The notes beneath the pieces were generated by a model. It saw only the letters and a list, made by a program, of their open reading frames with translations. It was not told the origin of the DNA and searched no databases. A stretch of 13,819 nucleotides of DNA. It comes from Dehalococcoidia bacterium (lineage in GTDB: Bacteria; Chloroflexota; Dehalococcoidia; GIF9; AB-539-J10). Every line of letters starts with the position of its first letter. The first letter of the stretch is position 1. This document shows, one piece after another, positions 1 through 6,116 of the stretch. The stretch is from contig JAGMBH010000066.1 in NCBI GenBank assembly GCA_023129815.1, positions 1-13,819 on the forward strand, read 5' to 3'. The position numbers were made by a program, and so were the translations under genes.

Positions 1-1134
1 ATGATTTATCTTGGCATCGTCAAGAAAATGGAGCCCCTTCTACTAGTACCCATTGGCTTTGGCATAATATTGGTCAATGTGCCTTTCGCTGGATTGATGA
101 CTCACGCACAACCAACAGAGCTTGGTGCCGTGCCAATGCCAGTAGAGGTACAGGGCGGGTTGACGGAAATAATGAGGGCGATGTCCAAGGGAGAAGTTGG
201 GGTATTAAACTTGATATATCAGTTCGGGATACAAAGTGAAATAATTCCTCTGCTTATGTTCCTTTGCATCGGGGCGATGGCTGATTTCTCCCCATGCATA
301 GCTCGCCCTATATATCTTCTATTCGGTGCTGCGACTCAGCTGGGAGTTTTTGTTGTTCTCATCCTTGCCTTGCTTACACACCAATTTCAACTAGGAGAAG
401 CTGCTTCTATTGGTATTATCGGGGGAGCTACCGGACCAGTGGCAGTTTATTTCGCGGTAGCTAAAGCTCCCCATCTGTTAGGCCCAATTGCATTAGTGGC
501 TTATTCTTATATGGCTTTGGTCCCTATGATTCAGCCACCAGTAATAAAGGCGCTTACCTCAAAGAAACAGCGACAAATATATATGAAACCTCAGTTTCGA
601 GAGGTTTCTAAGTTAGAGAAGATTATCTTTCCCATAGCAATCTTTATAGTCACTGCTCTCTTCGTCCCCAAAGCAGCACCCCTTATTGGCATGCTTATGT
701 TTGGGAATTTACTTTATGTCTGCGGCGTTACTGATAGATTAGCCCAGTCAGCAAGCACTATATTCGTCGATATACTGACAATTCTCTTAGCTTTGACTGT
801 GGGATCCTTAATGCCAGCAGTGGTGTTCCTTAATATTAAAACTTTAGCCATCATTGTGTTAGCTGCGATAGCCTTTGTTATCTGCACTGCTGGGGGAATT
901 TGGGCAGTGCAGATAGCCAACCTATTCTTGAAAGAGAAGATTAACCCACTAATTGGCGCCGCCGGTGTTTCCGCTATCCCGATGGCAGCCAGGGTAGCTC
1001 AAATAGAGGGACAAAAGGCAAACCCAAGAAACTTCTTGCTGATGCATGCTATGGGGCCCAATATGGCAGGTGCTATTGGTTGTTCAGTAGCCGCTGGTAT
1101 CTTCTTGACTATGGTTCCAGCTACTATATTATAG
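1..1134 (+). CDS. Na+-translocating decarboxylase beta subunit (OadB/GcdB/MmdB family), 5' end cut by window
   Basis: This is the membrane subunit of a biotin-dependent Na+ pump (oxaloacetate, glutaconyl-CoA or methylmalonyl-CoA decarboxylase). In this family the beta subunit decarboxylates carboxybiotin and exports Na+. The 377 visible residues are mostly hydrophobic helices. Family blocks are easy to see: EPLLLVPIGFG (11-21), AYSYMALVPMIQPP (167-180), GVTDRLAQSASTIF (242-255), INPLIGAAGVSAIPMAARV (314-332) and LLMHAMGPNMAG (346-357). The family normally has another 30 or so residues before EPLLL, so the ATG at position 1 is probably an internal codon and the gene starts outside the window. 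Asn315, Gly319, Ser324 and Arg331 match residues important in the Klebsiella protein. The usual GGADGPT motif reads GGATGPV (141-147), so the key Asp is Thr144. Which of the three decarboxylases this belongs to cannot be told, because the alpha subunit and biotin carrier are not in view. Confidence 0.9.
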   Translation: MIYLGIVKKMEPLLLVPIGFGIILVNVPFAGLMTHAQPTELGAVPMPVEVQGGLTEIMRAMSKGEVGVLNLIYQFGIQSEIIPLLMFLCIGAMADFSPCIARPIYLLFGAATQLGVFVVLILALLTHQFQLGEAASIGIIGGATGPVAVYFAVAKAPHLLGPIALVAYSYMALVPMIQPPVIKALTSKKQRQIYMKPQFREVSKLEKIIFPIAIFIVTALFVPKAAPLIGMLMFGNLLYVCGVTDRLAQSASTIFVDILTILLALTVGSLMPAVVFLNIKTLAIIVLAAIAFVICTAGGIWAVQIANLFLKEKINPLIGAAGVSAIPMAARVAQIEGQKANPRNFLLMHAMGPNMAGAIGCSVAAGIFLTMVPATIL

Positions 1135-1170
1135 TGGAATAACTGAACAAGCCTGCCTTAACTTGTTACC

Positions 1171-1199
1171 TTGACATCTGTCTGTTGAAAAACTATATT
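1171..1199 (+). promoter_or_regulatory. sigma-70-type promoter of the tRNA-Ile gene
   Basis: A perfect TTGACA -35 box (1171-1176) is followed after exactly 17 bases by TATATT (1194-1199), which is 5 of 6 to TATAAT. Transcription would start around 1205-1208, directly before the first base of the tRNA at 1209. It is the strongest promoter match I found in the window, as expected for a stable RNA. Confidence 0.75.
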
Positions 1200-1208
1200 T
1201 TAACTAAA

Positions 1209-1285
1209 GGGCCATTAGCTCAGTTGGTTAGAGCACAGTCCTGATAAGACTGGGGTCTGTGGTTCGAGTCCACAATGGCCCACCA
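1209..1285 (+). tRNA. tRNA-Ile(GAU), with encoded CCA
   Basis: The cloverleaf folds completely. The acceptor stem GGGCCAT (1209-1215) pairs with ATGGCCC (1275-1281). The D stem is GCTC/GAGC (1218-1221 with 1231-1234). The anticodon stem CAGTC/GACTG (1236-1240 with 1248-1252) encloses the loop CTGATAA, giving anticodon GAT (1243-1245). The T stem TGTGG/CCACA (1258-1262 with 1270-1274) encloses loop TTCGAGT. The 3' ACCA (1282-1285) is encoded in the DNA. It decodes AUC and AUU isoleucine codons. In many bacteria this tRNA sits in the 16S-23S spacer; here it stands alone behind its own promoter. No intrinsic terminator is obvious downstream, and I see no second copy of its 3' end that would mark an integration site. 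Confidence 0.97.
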
Positions 1286-1467
1286 AACACAAAACCCAGG
1301 GGCTCGTGTGAGACGTATCCCTAATAAGACAAGTGTATTGCCCTTTTTTCATAATCGAATCTATTCCCCCACATTGCTTTGGGTGGCGCCATAGCCACAA
1401 AGTGACCTTTAGCCAGAACTCGGAGATATTCAGCTCGGGAAAAGTGAAGTGGGAGGACTTGCTGGTG

Positions 1468-1473
1468 TATAAT
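1468..1473 (+). promoter_or_regulatory. possible -10 element upstream of the NYN gene
   Basis: A perfect TATAAT lies 59 bases before the ATG at 1533. The hexamer 17 bases upstream (TGAAGT) is a poor -35 box and there is no exact TGn extension, so this is only a candidate. Confidence 0.25.
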
Positions 1474-1532
1474 AAGTTTCAGAGGGGTGTGAATAACGTT
1501 GAAAGCCATTAACTCCCCTCAAGGAGAAGATT

Positions 1533-2114
1533 ATGGAAGATAGAGTTGCGATTTTCATAGATGGAAGTAATTTGTATCACGGTCTACAAAGTAATTTTAG
1601 GCGCCATAACCTCAACTTTGCCGAGTTTGCTAATAAGCTCACTGGTTCGAGACACTTATTCCGAACATACTATTACAACGTCTTGCAAGACCCAACCCGA
1701 TGGCCTGAGGGCTACCGCGAACAACAGGAGTTCCTTGATATTCTCCGTAAGACGCCGTATCTAGAGGTTCGACTAGGGAGTACCAAAATGGCCCAGGGTG
1801 TCCCTGTGGAAAAGGGCATAGATATTATGTTGGCCACAGATCTGCTACATTTCGCCTGGAATGGCCTTTACGATGTGGCAGTGCTGGTGAGCGGGGATTC
1901 TGACTTCGCTTATGCTCTTCAGGCGGTGAAGAACATGGGCAAGCATGTTGAGGTGGCTTATTTCGAAAGCAACGTATCTAAGGATCTCCTGGATGTAGCC
2001 GATAACCGGCACCTGCTGAACCAAAACTTCTTTAAGGGCTTGTGGTCAGGTAAACGCCGTACCAAACGTAAAAGAGTAAGTGAAGTAGTGGGAAGGCAAG
2101 CCCAGTCCGGGTAA
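1533..2114 (+). CDS. NYN domain (LabA/DUF88-like, PIN-fold) putative ribonuclease
   Basis: The 193-residue protein is almost entirely one NYN domain, a PIN-like metal-dependent nuclease fold usually linked to RNA processing or decay. The acidic motifs are present in order: FIDGSNL (8-14, Asp10 and Asn13), the GIDIMLATDLL stretch (95-105, Asp97 and Asp103) and SGDSDF (120-125, Asp122 and Asp124). The domain is followed by DNRHLLNQNFF (157-167) and a strongly basic tail KRRTKRKR (174-181) that could bind nucleic acid. The start is well supported by AAGGAG (1521-1526) six bases before the ATG. No signal peptide or membrane helix is seen, so it is presumably cytoplasmic. It is a single-gene unit downstream of tRNA-Ile, with 166 bases before the next gene. 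Its substrate is unknown; nuclease activity is inferred from the conserved aspartates. Confidence 0.88.
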   Translation: MEDRVAIFIDGSNLYHGLQSNFRRHNLNFAEFANKLTGSRHLFRTYYYNVLQDPTRWPEGYREQQEFLDILRKTPYLEVRLGSTKMAQGVPVEKGIDIMLATDLLHFAWNGLYDVAVLVSGDSDFAYALQAVKNMGKHVEVAYFESNVSKDLLDVADNRHLLNQNFFKGLWSGKRRTKRKRVSEVVGRQAQSG

Positions 2115-2211
2115 TAAGCAAGTCTCCTTAACAAGCCCAGAATTTGAAAAACAGGTGCTGAAGTAACATCACTTCTACTGAGCTTATAAGCTTGGTGTAG
2201 GTCACGATAGT

Positions 2212-2242
2212 TTGAATTTGCCGAGTGAACTGAGTAGACTCA
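2212..2242 (+). promoter_or_regulatory. candidate promoter of the J-domain gene with an overlapping inverted repeat
   Basis: TTGAAT (2212-2217) and TAGACT (2235-2240) are separated by 17 bases; each matches the consensus at 4 of 6 positions. The -10 box lies inside the inverted repeat TGAGT-AG-ACTCA (2231-2242). It is not the CIRCE heat-shock operator. A separate perfect palindrome AGCTTATAAGCT sits at 2181-2192. The 166-base spacer holds nothing else recognisable. Confidence 0.35.
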
Positions 2243-2280
2243 ATACAGATCTATTAAATGCGACAAATTAAAGGGTAAGA

Positions 2281-2946
2281 ATGGCTAAAGACTACTATCA
2301 AATTCTAGGAGTGCCAAGAAACGCTTCGGATGAGGAGGTTAAAAAAGCCTACAGAAAACTGGCGATGCAGTATCATCCAGATCGCAACCCAAGGAGAGAA
2401 AAATGGGCTAATGAAAAGTTTAAGGAGATAAACGAAGCCTACGGAGTCCTCGGTGAGCCTCAGAAAAGAAGGCAATATGACCAATTTGGCACAGTTGGCA
2501 ATGTTGGTGACATTTTTGGAAGTCCCTTTACCAGGACAACCTTCGAGGATATGATGAAGGACTTTGGTGGAGCCGGCCTTGGATTTGATTTTCTGGACAA
2601 CATATTTGGCGACTTCTTAAGGGACACGGGGTCTTCATTCTCCTTTAAAAATTTCACTAGGCCGGGAGGAGTAAGGTTTGAAGCTTGGCCAGGTGAAAAG
2701 ATTAATCTCGATGAGATATTCGCCCAAACTCAGAGAGCTCACCCCCAAAACATCCACTATGAACTTACAATTTCTCCCAAAGAGGCCTCCCAGGGGACAA
2801 TAAAATTGCTGAGAAGAAAAGGAAAAAGGCTGGAAGTGAAAATTCCACCAAGAGTAAAAACAGGAGGTGTAGTCAGACTGAGTAATGCCCGCCAAATAAC
2901 TGATGGCCAACCGGGAGATATCTTGATCCGAATTAGAATAAGTTGA
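2281..2946 (+). CDS. short DnaJ-family J-domain co-chaperone, no zinc fingers
   Basis: The J domain occupies residues 4-69 with the HPD signature at 32-34, and it ends in the usual KRRQYDQFG (62-70). J domains stimulate the ATPase of DnaK. A Gly/Phe-rich linker follows (71-130; it includes DIFGSPF and GFDFLDNIFGDF). A single beta-rich C-terminal domain (157-221) ends with PPRVKTGGVVRL and GDILIRIRI, like the second half of the DnaJ/CbpA substrate-binding region. There is no CxxCxGxG zinc domain and at 221 residues it is far shorter than DnaJ (about 370-380), so it is a class B/C-like J protein, not the main DnaJ. The start is supported by AAGGG (2271-2275) five bases before the ATG. No grpE or dnaK is adjacent. 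The gene converges on the ribosomal cluster. Confidence 0.9.
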   Translation: MAKDYYQILGVPRNASDEEVKKAYRKLAMQYHPDRNPRREKWANEKFKEINEAYGVLGEPQKRRQYDQFGTVGNVGDIFGSPFTRTTFEDMMKDFGGAGLGFDFLDNIFGDFLRDTGSSFSFKNFTRPGGVRFEAWPGEKINLDEIFAQTQRAHPQNIHYELTISPKEASQGTIKLLRRKGKRLEVKIPPRVKTGGVVRLSNARQITDGQPGDILIRIRIS

Positions 2947-2950
2947 CTCC

Positions 2951-2992
2951 GCTATTGACCTTGCTGATTAATTTGACAAGGAACAAATAAGC
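2951..2992. terminator. imperfect hairpin between convergent genes, possible weak terminator
   Basis: GCTATT...CCTTG (2951-2963) can pair with CAAGG...AATAaGC (2977-2992), with one bulge and an internal loop. It lies between the convergent stops of the J-protein gene (2946) and rpsI (3036). No T-run follows on either strand, so intrinsic termination is doubtful. Confidence 0.25.
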
Positions 2993-3035
2993 ATAATACC
3001 TGAAGACGAGCTTTAAGAAAAGTAAGCGCAGAAAA

Positions 3036-3431
3036 TTAGCGTTTGGTATATTGTGGCGCCTTGCGAGCTCGTTTAAGACCGTATTTCTTGCGCTCTTTGA
3101 TTCTGGCATCTCGGGTAAGCAAGCCTTCTTTACGTAGGACAGGTTTAAACAGTTCATTCTCCTTGACCAGAACTCGGGCAATACCATGACGGATGGCTTC
3201 AGCTTGACCATTCACGCCACCGCCCTCCACCTTCACCGTAACATGAAACCTGCCCCTGGTATCAGTGACCAAGAAAGGAGATTCAATCATGCGGCGATGC
3301 TCAAGGCGAGAGAAAACCTCTTCATAAGGCTTATCGTTAATCATTATCCCTCCATCCCCAGGAAAAAGCCTGACCTGAGCTATAGCACACTTGCGCTTAC
3401 CCGTTGCCCAGATATATCTTTCGTCAGTCAT
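3036..3431 (-). CDS. rpsI: 30S ribosomal protein S9
   Basis: The 131-residue protein covers the normal length of S9. Family landmarks are the ATGKRKCAIAQVRL start (9-22), GGGVNGQAEAIRHGIARVL (70-88), DARIKERKKYGLKRARKAPQ (108-127) and the basic C-terminal YTKR, which reaches the P-site tRNA in the ribosome. The ATG at 3429-3431 overlaps the rplM stop by 8 bases. An in-frame stop two codons upstream rules out a longer form. AAGGA (minus sense, 3444-3448) lies 12 bases upstream, while an ideal GGAGGTGA (3458-3465) is 26 bases away, too far to be used directly. It is the last gene of the cluster. Confidence 0.98.
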   Translation of the reverse strand: MTDERYIWATGKRKCAIAQVRLFPGDGGIMINDKPYEEVFSRLEHRRMIESPFLVTDTRGRFHVTVKVEGGGVNGQAEAIRHGIARVLVKENELFKPVLRKEGLLTRDARIKERKKYGLKRARKAPQYTKR

Positions 3432-4005
3432 AAGTTATCACTTTCCTTTCTAACACTTCACCTCCCTCGCTCTCTGTAGGCTCTGAGCGCAGCGAAGAAT
3501 CTCTCGACCCTTCGCAGAGTTTAGCCTGAGCGAGATTCTTCGGTTGCTTCGCTCCCTCAGAATGACAAGGAGCAAAGAGCTCAGGGGGACAAAAAGAAGT
3601 CTGGGCATGGTGAGGATGCTCAGATCCAGGATAAACTCTAAGCTTCTTAAACATAGCCCTGCCCAAGCGATTGTGGGGCAACATACCCTTAACAGCAAAT
3701 TCAACAACACGGGTAGGATGGCTACTAAACACTTCCTTAAAGGTCGGGCTTTTTAAACCTCCGGGATATCCAGAATGTCTGTAGTAAATCTTTTGCTCAG
3801 CTTTCTTCCCAGATACCCTTACTTTAGCAGCATTAATTACCACAACGTAGTCACCGGTATCAAGATGAGGAGCATAAACTGGCTTATGCTTGCCCATAAG
3901 CAACCTGGCTACCTGAGATGCCAACCGGCCCAAAGTTTCCCCTGTGGCATCAACTATGTGCCATTCTCGCTTAATATCCCCAACACCGGGGCTATAAGTT
4001 TTCAT
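3424..4005 (-). CDS. rplM: 50S ribosomal protein L13 with a repeat-derived C-terminal tail
   Basis: Residues 1-135 are a normal L13: MKTYSPGVGD, REWHIVDATGETLGRLAS (13-30), APHLDTGDYVVVINA (45-59), MLPHNRLGRAMFKKLRVYPG (108-127) and EHPHHAQ (129-135). L13 normally ends within some ten residues of that point. Here the frame continues for 58 residues, and 147-175 are encoded by the palindromic repeat. The last 18 residues run to a TGA that overlaps rpsI by 8 bases. The start chosen is the ATG at 4003-4005, preceded by GGGAG six bases upstream and matching the family N-terminus; an ATG 14 codons earlier would add non-family residues. The start overlaps the end of truA by 14 bases. L13 is an early-assembly 23S rRNA-binding protein. 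A sequencing error hiding an earlier stop is possible but not indicated. Confidence 0.95.
   Translation of the reverse strand: MKTYSPGVGDIKREWHIVDATGETLGRLASQVARLLMGKHKPVYAPHLDTGDYVVVINAAKVRVSGKKAEQKIYYRHSGYPGGLKSPTFKEVFSSHPTRVVEFAVKGMLPHNRLGRAMFKKLRVYPGSEHPHHAQTSFCPPELFAPCHSEGAKQPKNLAQAKLCEGSRDSSLRSEPTESEGGEVLERKVITYD
3482..3567. repeat. palindromic dispersed repeat (about 86 bp) inside the 3' end of rplM
   Basis: The left arm (3483-3503) starts CTGAGCGCAGCGAAG and ends AATCTC. The right arm (3532-3560) starts GAGATTCTTCG and ends CCCTCAG. They are imperfect inverted copies about 28 bases apart. On the minus strand the element reads in frame as CHSEG...SRDSSLRSE. That peptide pattern is familiar to me as the translation of a dispersed intergenic repeat found in several bacterial phyla. 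It has no transposase and resembles a REP or small MITE-type element. The core CTGAGnnnAGCGAAGRA recurs at 7146-7164 and 13382-13400. Confidence 0.75.
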
Positions 4006-4798
4006 CTTCGACTCCCACAAGCTTCGTAGTTGAGGACTCAAGCCCAAAAAAGGGTTTAGAATAATTGACCTTGGTCAGCCATAAGCCACAAGCAGGGGCC
4101 CTAGGGCCAGCTAAACCCAAGCTCCTCGCCTCCATAATATCATAGAAATCGCCAACACCTATTTTCCCTAGACCCAATCTGCTCAAGAGCCCCACTGTAT
4201 TACGCACCTGATGAGGCAAAAAGGAATCAGCTTCCACATGAAAAATAACAAAACCTTCTCTTTTGCTAATCTTTGCTTCGTAAACGTGTCGCACCGTACT
4301 TCTCACGCTACCTAAAGAAGTGGCAAAGGACATAAAATCATGCTTACCTTGCATAAGCTGACATGCCCTGCTCATAACTTCAATATCTAAAATTTTGGGC
4401 ATAAATAGAGCGAACATTTTGCTGAATGGCGACCTAGTCTCACTATTTAAAATATAATAACAATATTCCCGACTTAAAGCATCGCGCCTGACATTGAAAT
4501 CACTGCTCACCTTATAAGCTGCTTTGACGGCGATATCACCGGGTAAATAATAGTTTAACGCTTTAACTAATGTCAGTGTACTCAACGCAGGCTTAGCCCA
4601 AAAACTTACCACTTGCCCTTTAGCATGCACACCAGCATCGGTTCTACTAGCTGCCATGACTCGGCTGCTCTGTCCACAAAGCTTTTCTATAGCTCGCTCC
4701 AGTTCAGCCTGAATAGTAGGTAAGCCAGCTTGCCACTGAAAGCCATGATACTGCGTGCCATCATACTCTACAACTAAAACAAATTTTGCAAAGCTCAC
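3992..4798 (-). CDS. truA: tRNA pseudouridine(38-40) synthase TruA
   Basis: TruA converts uridines 38-40 of the anticodon arm of many tRNAs to pseudouridine. The 268 residues include VVEYDGTQYHGFQWQ (9-23), the catalytic motif ASRTDAGVHAKGQV with nucleophile Asp54, FNVRRDALSREYCYYI and the C-terminal ADSFLPHQVRNTVG block. The length is normal for the family, with a slightly longer tail. It starts with GTG at 4796-4798, overlapping the rplQ stop as GTGA, and has no clear Shine-Dalgarno sequence, so it probably depends on reinitiation after L17. Its end overlaps rplM by 14 bases. The order rplQ-truA-rplM-rpsI also occurs, with extra genes, in Gram-positive lineages. Confidence 0.97.
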   Translation of the reverse strand: MSFAKFVLVVEYDGTQYHGFQWQAGLPTIQAELERAIEKLCGQSSRVMAASRTDAGVHAKGQVVSFWAKPALSTLTLVKALNYYLPGDIAVKAAYKVSSDFNVRRDALSREYCYYILNSETRSPFSKMFALFMPKILDIEVMSRACQLMQGKHDFMSFATSLGSVRSTVRHVYEAKISKREGFVIFHVEADSFLPHQVRNTVGLLSRLGLGKIGVGDFYDIMEARSLGLAGPRAPACGLWLTKVNYSKPFFGLESSTTKLVGVEDENL

Positions 4799-5151
4799 TG
4801 TTTAACCAGTTCAATTTGAGCCATGGGAGCATTATCACCGCGACGAGGCCCCAATTTCACTAACCGTGTATAGCCCCCAGTTCGGTCAGCATACTCTGAA
4901 GCAATCTCGTCAACCAGCTTCTCAACTATCTTTTTATCAGTAATAAAAGCTAAGGCTCGCCGCCTCGAAGCAAGACTACCATCTTTCCCTAGGGTAATCA
5001 TCCTTTCAGCTAAGCTCTGAATCTCCTTAGCTTTAGCCTCAGTGGTGGTGATCTTCCCATAAGCTAAAAGAGCAGTTACCTGATTTCGGTATAGTGCCCA
5101 GCGGTGACCTGAGAGCCTACCTAACTTCCGTCCAGCTACTCGATGCCTCAT
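4795..5151 (-). CDS. rplQ: 50S ribosomal protein L17
   Basis: The 118-residue L17 is of full bacterial length. It begins with the family signature MRHRVAGRKLGRLSGHR, followed by the NQVTALLAYGKITTTEAKAKE segment (23-43) and YTRLVKLGPRRGDNAPMAQIEL (94-115). It binds 23S rRNA near the exit tunnel. The ATG at 5149-5151 overlaps the rpoA TGA as ATGA, and the gene ends in GTGA with truA, so it is coupled on both sides. Confidence 0.98.
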   Translation of the reverse strand: MRHRVAGRKLGRLSGHRWALYRNQVTALLAYGKITTTEAKAKEIQSLAERMITLGKDGSLASRRRALAFITDKKIVEKLVDEIASEYADRTGGYTRLVKLGPRRGDNAPMAQIELVKQ

Positions 5152-6116
5152 TCCCCTTTCTCTTCTGCCTCAAAATTAATAGGAAAACCTAATTTTGCAA
5201 CTAGTTCCTCCACCTCGCCTCGAGACTTTGCTCCAAGACCAGGTAATGGGGGCAATCCTTCCCTACTCTTCTCCACGAGTTGCCCTAAATTCGAAATGCC
5301 GCCTCTCCTTAAACTATTGCGCGCACGAGTAGATAGACCTAATTCGTCTAGAGGAGTATCATATTGGTCAGGTGGGATTAGCAAACCACCGCCTAACCTC
5401 GCTTGCTCTGCCACTGGAACCTCGAGAGCCCTAAAAGGGACAAGCTGATTAATTAAGATATTAGCACTTTGACTAACTGCTTCCCGTGGAGAAATGGTGC
5501 CGTCAGTCCAAACTTCCAAGACAAGCCTTTCGGCGCTTCTTTCTTCTCCAAGTCTGATAGACTCCACCAAGAAATTAGCTTTGTGCACCGGAGTATAAAT
5601 AGCATCCACTGGCAATGCTCCCACAGGTAGGCCATCAGCTGATTTAGCCGGTATATAACCCCTTCCCAATTCCACATTGAGCTCAACATAAAGTTTAGCC
5701 TGGGAAGAATCCAAGGTGGCTAAGTAAAGCTCCGGATTAGCAATTTGGAAATCTGCCGATGGCTTAATATCAGCAGCGCAAACTTTGCCTTCCCCCTCTA
5801 CCTCTAGGAACAACTTCCCTGGCTGGTAAGAAAGAGGACGAAGCCTTAGTTCCCTAACATTCAGCAAGAATTCGATGACATCCTCTTTAACGCAAGGAAT
5901 GGGGGAAAATTCGTGCTTAATCCCTTCGATCTTGACCCATGTTGTCGCCGCGCCAGGTAAGGAACTGAGGAGCACACGACGCATGGCATTACCTAGAGTA
6001 ACGCTAAAACCAGTCTCTAAGGGTTCAGCAACAAAGCGTCCATAATTACCAGCGCTTTCAACACACTTTATTATTGGTATAGGTAGCTCCAACAGTAAAT
6101 AGTCCTCCTGTATCAC
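5148..6116 (-). CDS. rpoA: DNA-directed RNA polymerase alpha subunit
   Basis: Both domains are present. The N-terminal assembly domain includes TGFSVTLGNAMRRVLLSSLPG (35-55), VKEDVIEFLLNVREL (76-90) and DGTISPREAV (205-214). After a linker, the C-terminal domain (about 253-314) contains LGLSTRARNSLRRGGISNLGQL, with Arg264 and Asn268 in the positions that contact UP-element DNA in E. coli, and GLGAKSRGEVEE. At 322 residues it is of normal length. As drawn it starts at GTG 6114-6116, overlapping the rpsD stop as GTGA. However, a perfect AGGAGG (6104-6109, minus sense) lies just inside the reading frame, 8 bases before CTG (6093-6095) and 11 before TTG (6090-6092). Starting there would give the more typical short N-terminus before LPIPIIKCVE. 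The true start is undecided between these. Confidence 0.97.
   Translation of the reverse strand: MIQEDYLLLELPIPIIKCVESAGNYGRFVAEPLETGFSVTLGNAMRRVLLSSLPGAATTWVKIEGIKHEFSPIPCVKEDVIEFLLNVRELRLRPLSYQPGKLFLEVEGEGKVCAADIKPSADFQIANPELYLATLDSSQAKLYVELNVELGRGYIPAKSADGLPVGALPVDAIYTPVHKANFLVESIRLGEERSAERLVLEVWTDGTISPREAVSQSANILINQLVPFRALEVPVAEQARLGGGLLIPPDQYDTPLDELGLSTRARNSLRRGGISNLGQLVEKSREGLPPLPGLGAKSRGEVEELVAKLGFPINFEAEEKGE

Noticed and set aside
1146..1167. AACAAG...CTTGTT stem after the decarboxylase gene as a terminator
   Set aside because: The stem is only 6 AT-rich pairs with a 10-base loop and no T-run, and it abuts the tRNA -35 box.
1209..1285. tRNA-Ile as a phage or island attachment site
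   Set aside because: There is no integrase, no duplicated tRNA 3' end, and the downstream genes look like ordinary chromosomal genes.
1344..1349. T-run after tRNA-Ile as an intrinsic terminator
   Set aside because: No stable GC stem directly precedes the six T residues.
1215..1400. Minus-strand frame of 61 codons over the tRNA gene
   Set aside because: Its C-terminal half is the reverse complement of the tRNA, a common annotation artefact.
2973..2999. Plus-strand TTGACA with TAATAC, a possible antisense promoter into rpsI and rplM
   Set aside because: The spacing is only 15 bases and the -10 match is poor.
3450..3756. Extra frames on both strands around the rplM tail
   Set aside because: They are translations of the palindromic repeat and of rplM in other frames; none has a ribosome-binding site.
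5143..5448. 101-codon plus-strand frame opposite rpoA
   Set aside because: It lies opposite conserved rpoA sequence and has no family resemblance. The same applies to the plus-strand frames opposite rpsI, rplM, map, secY and rpsE.
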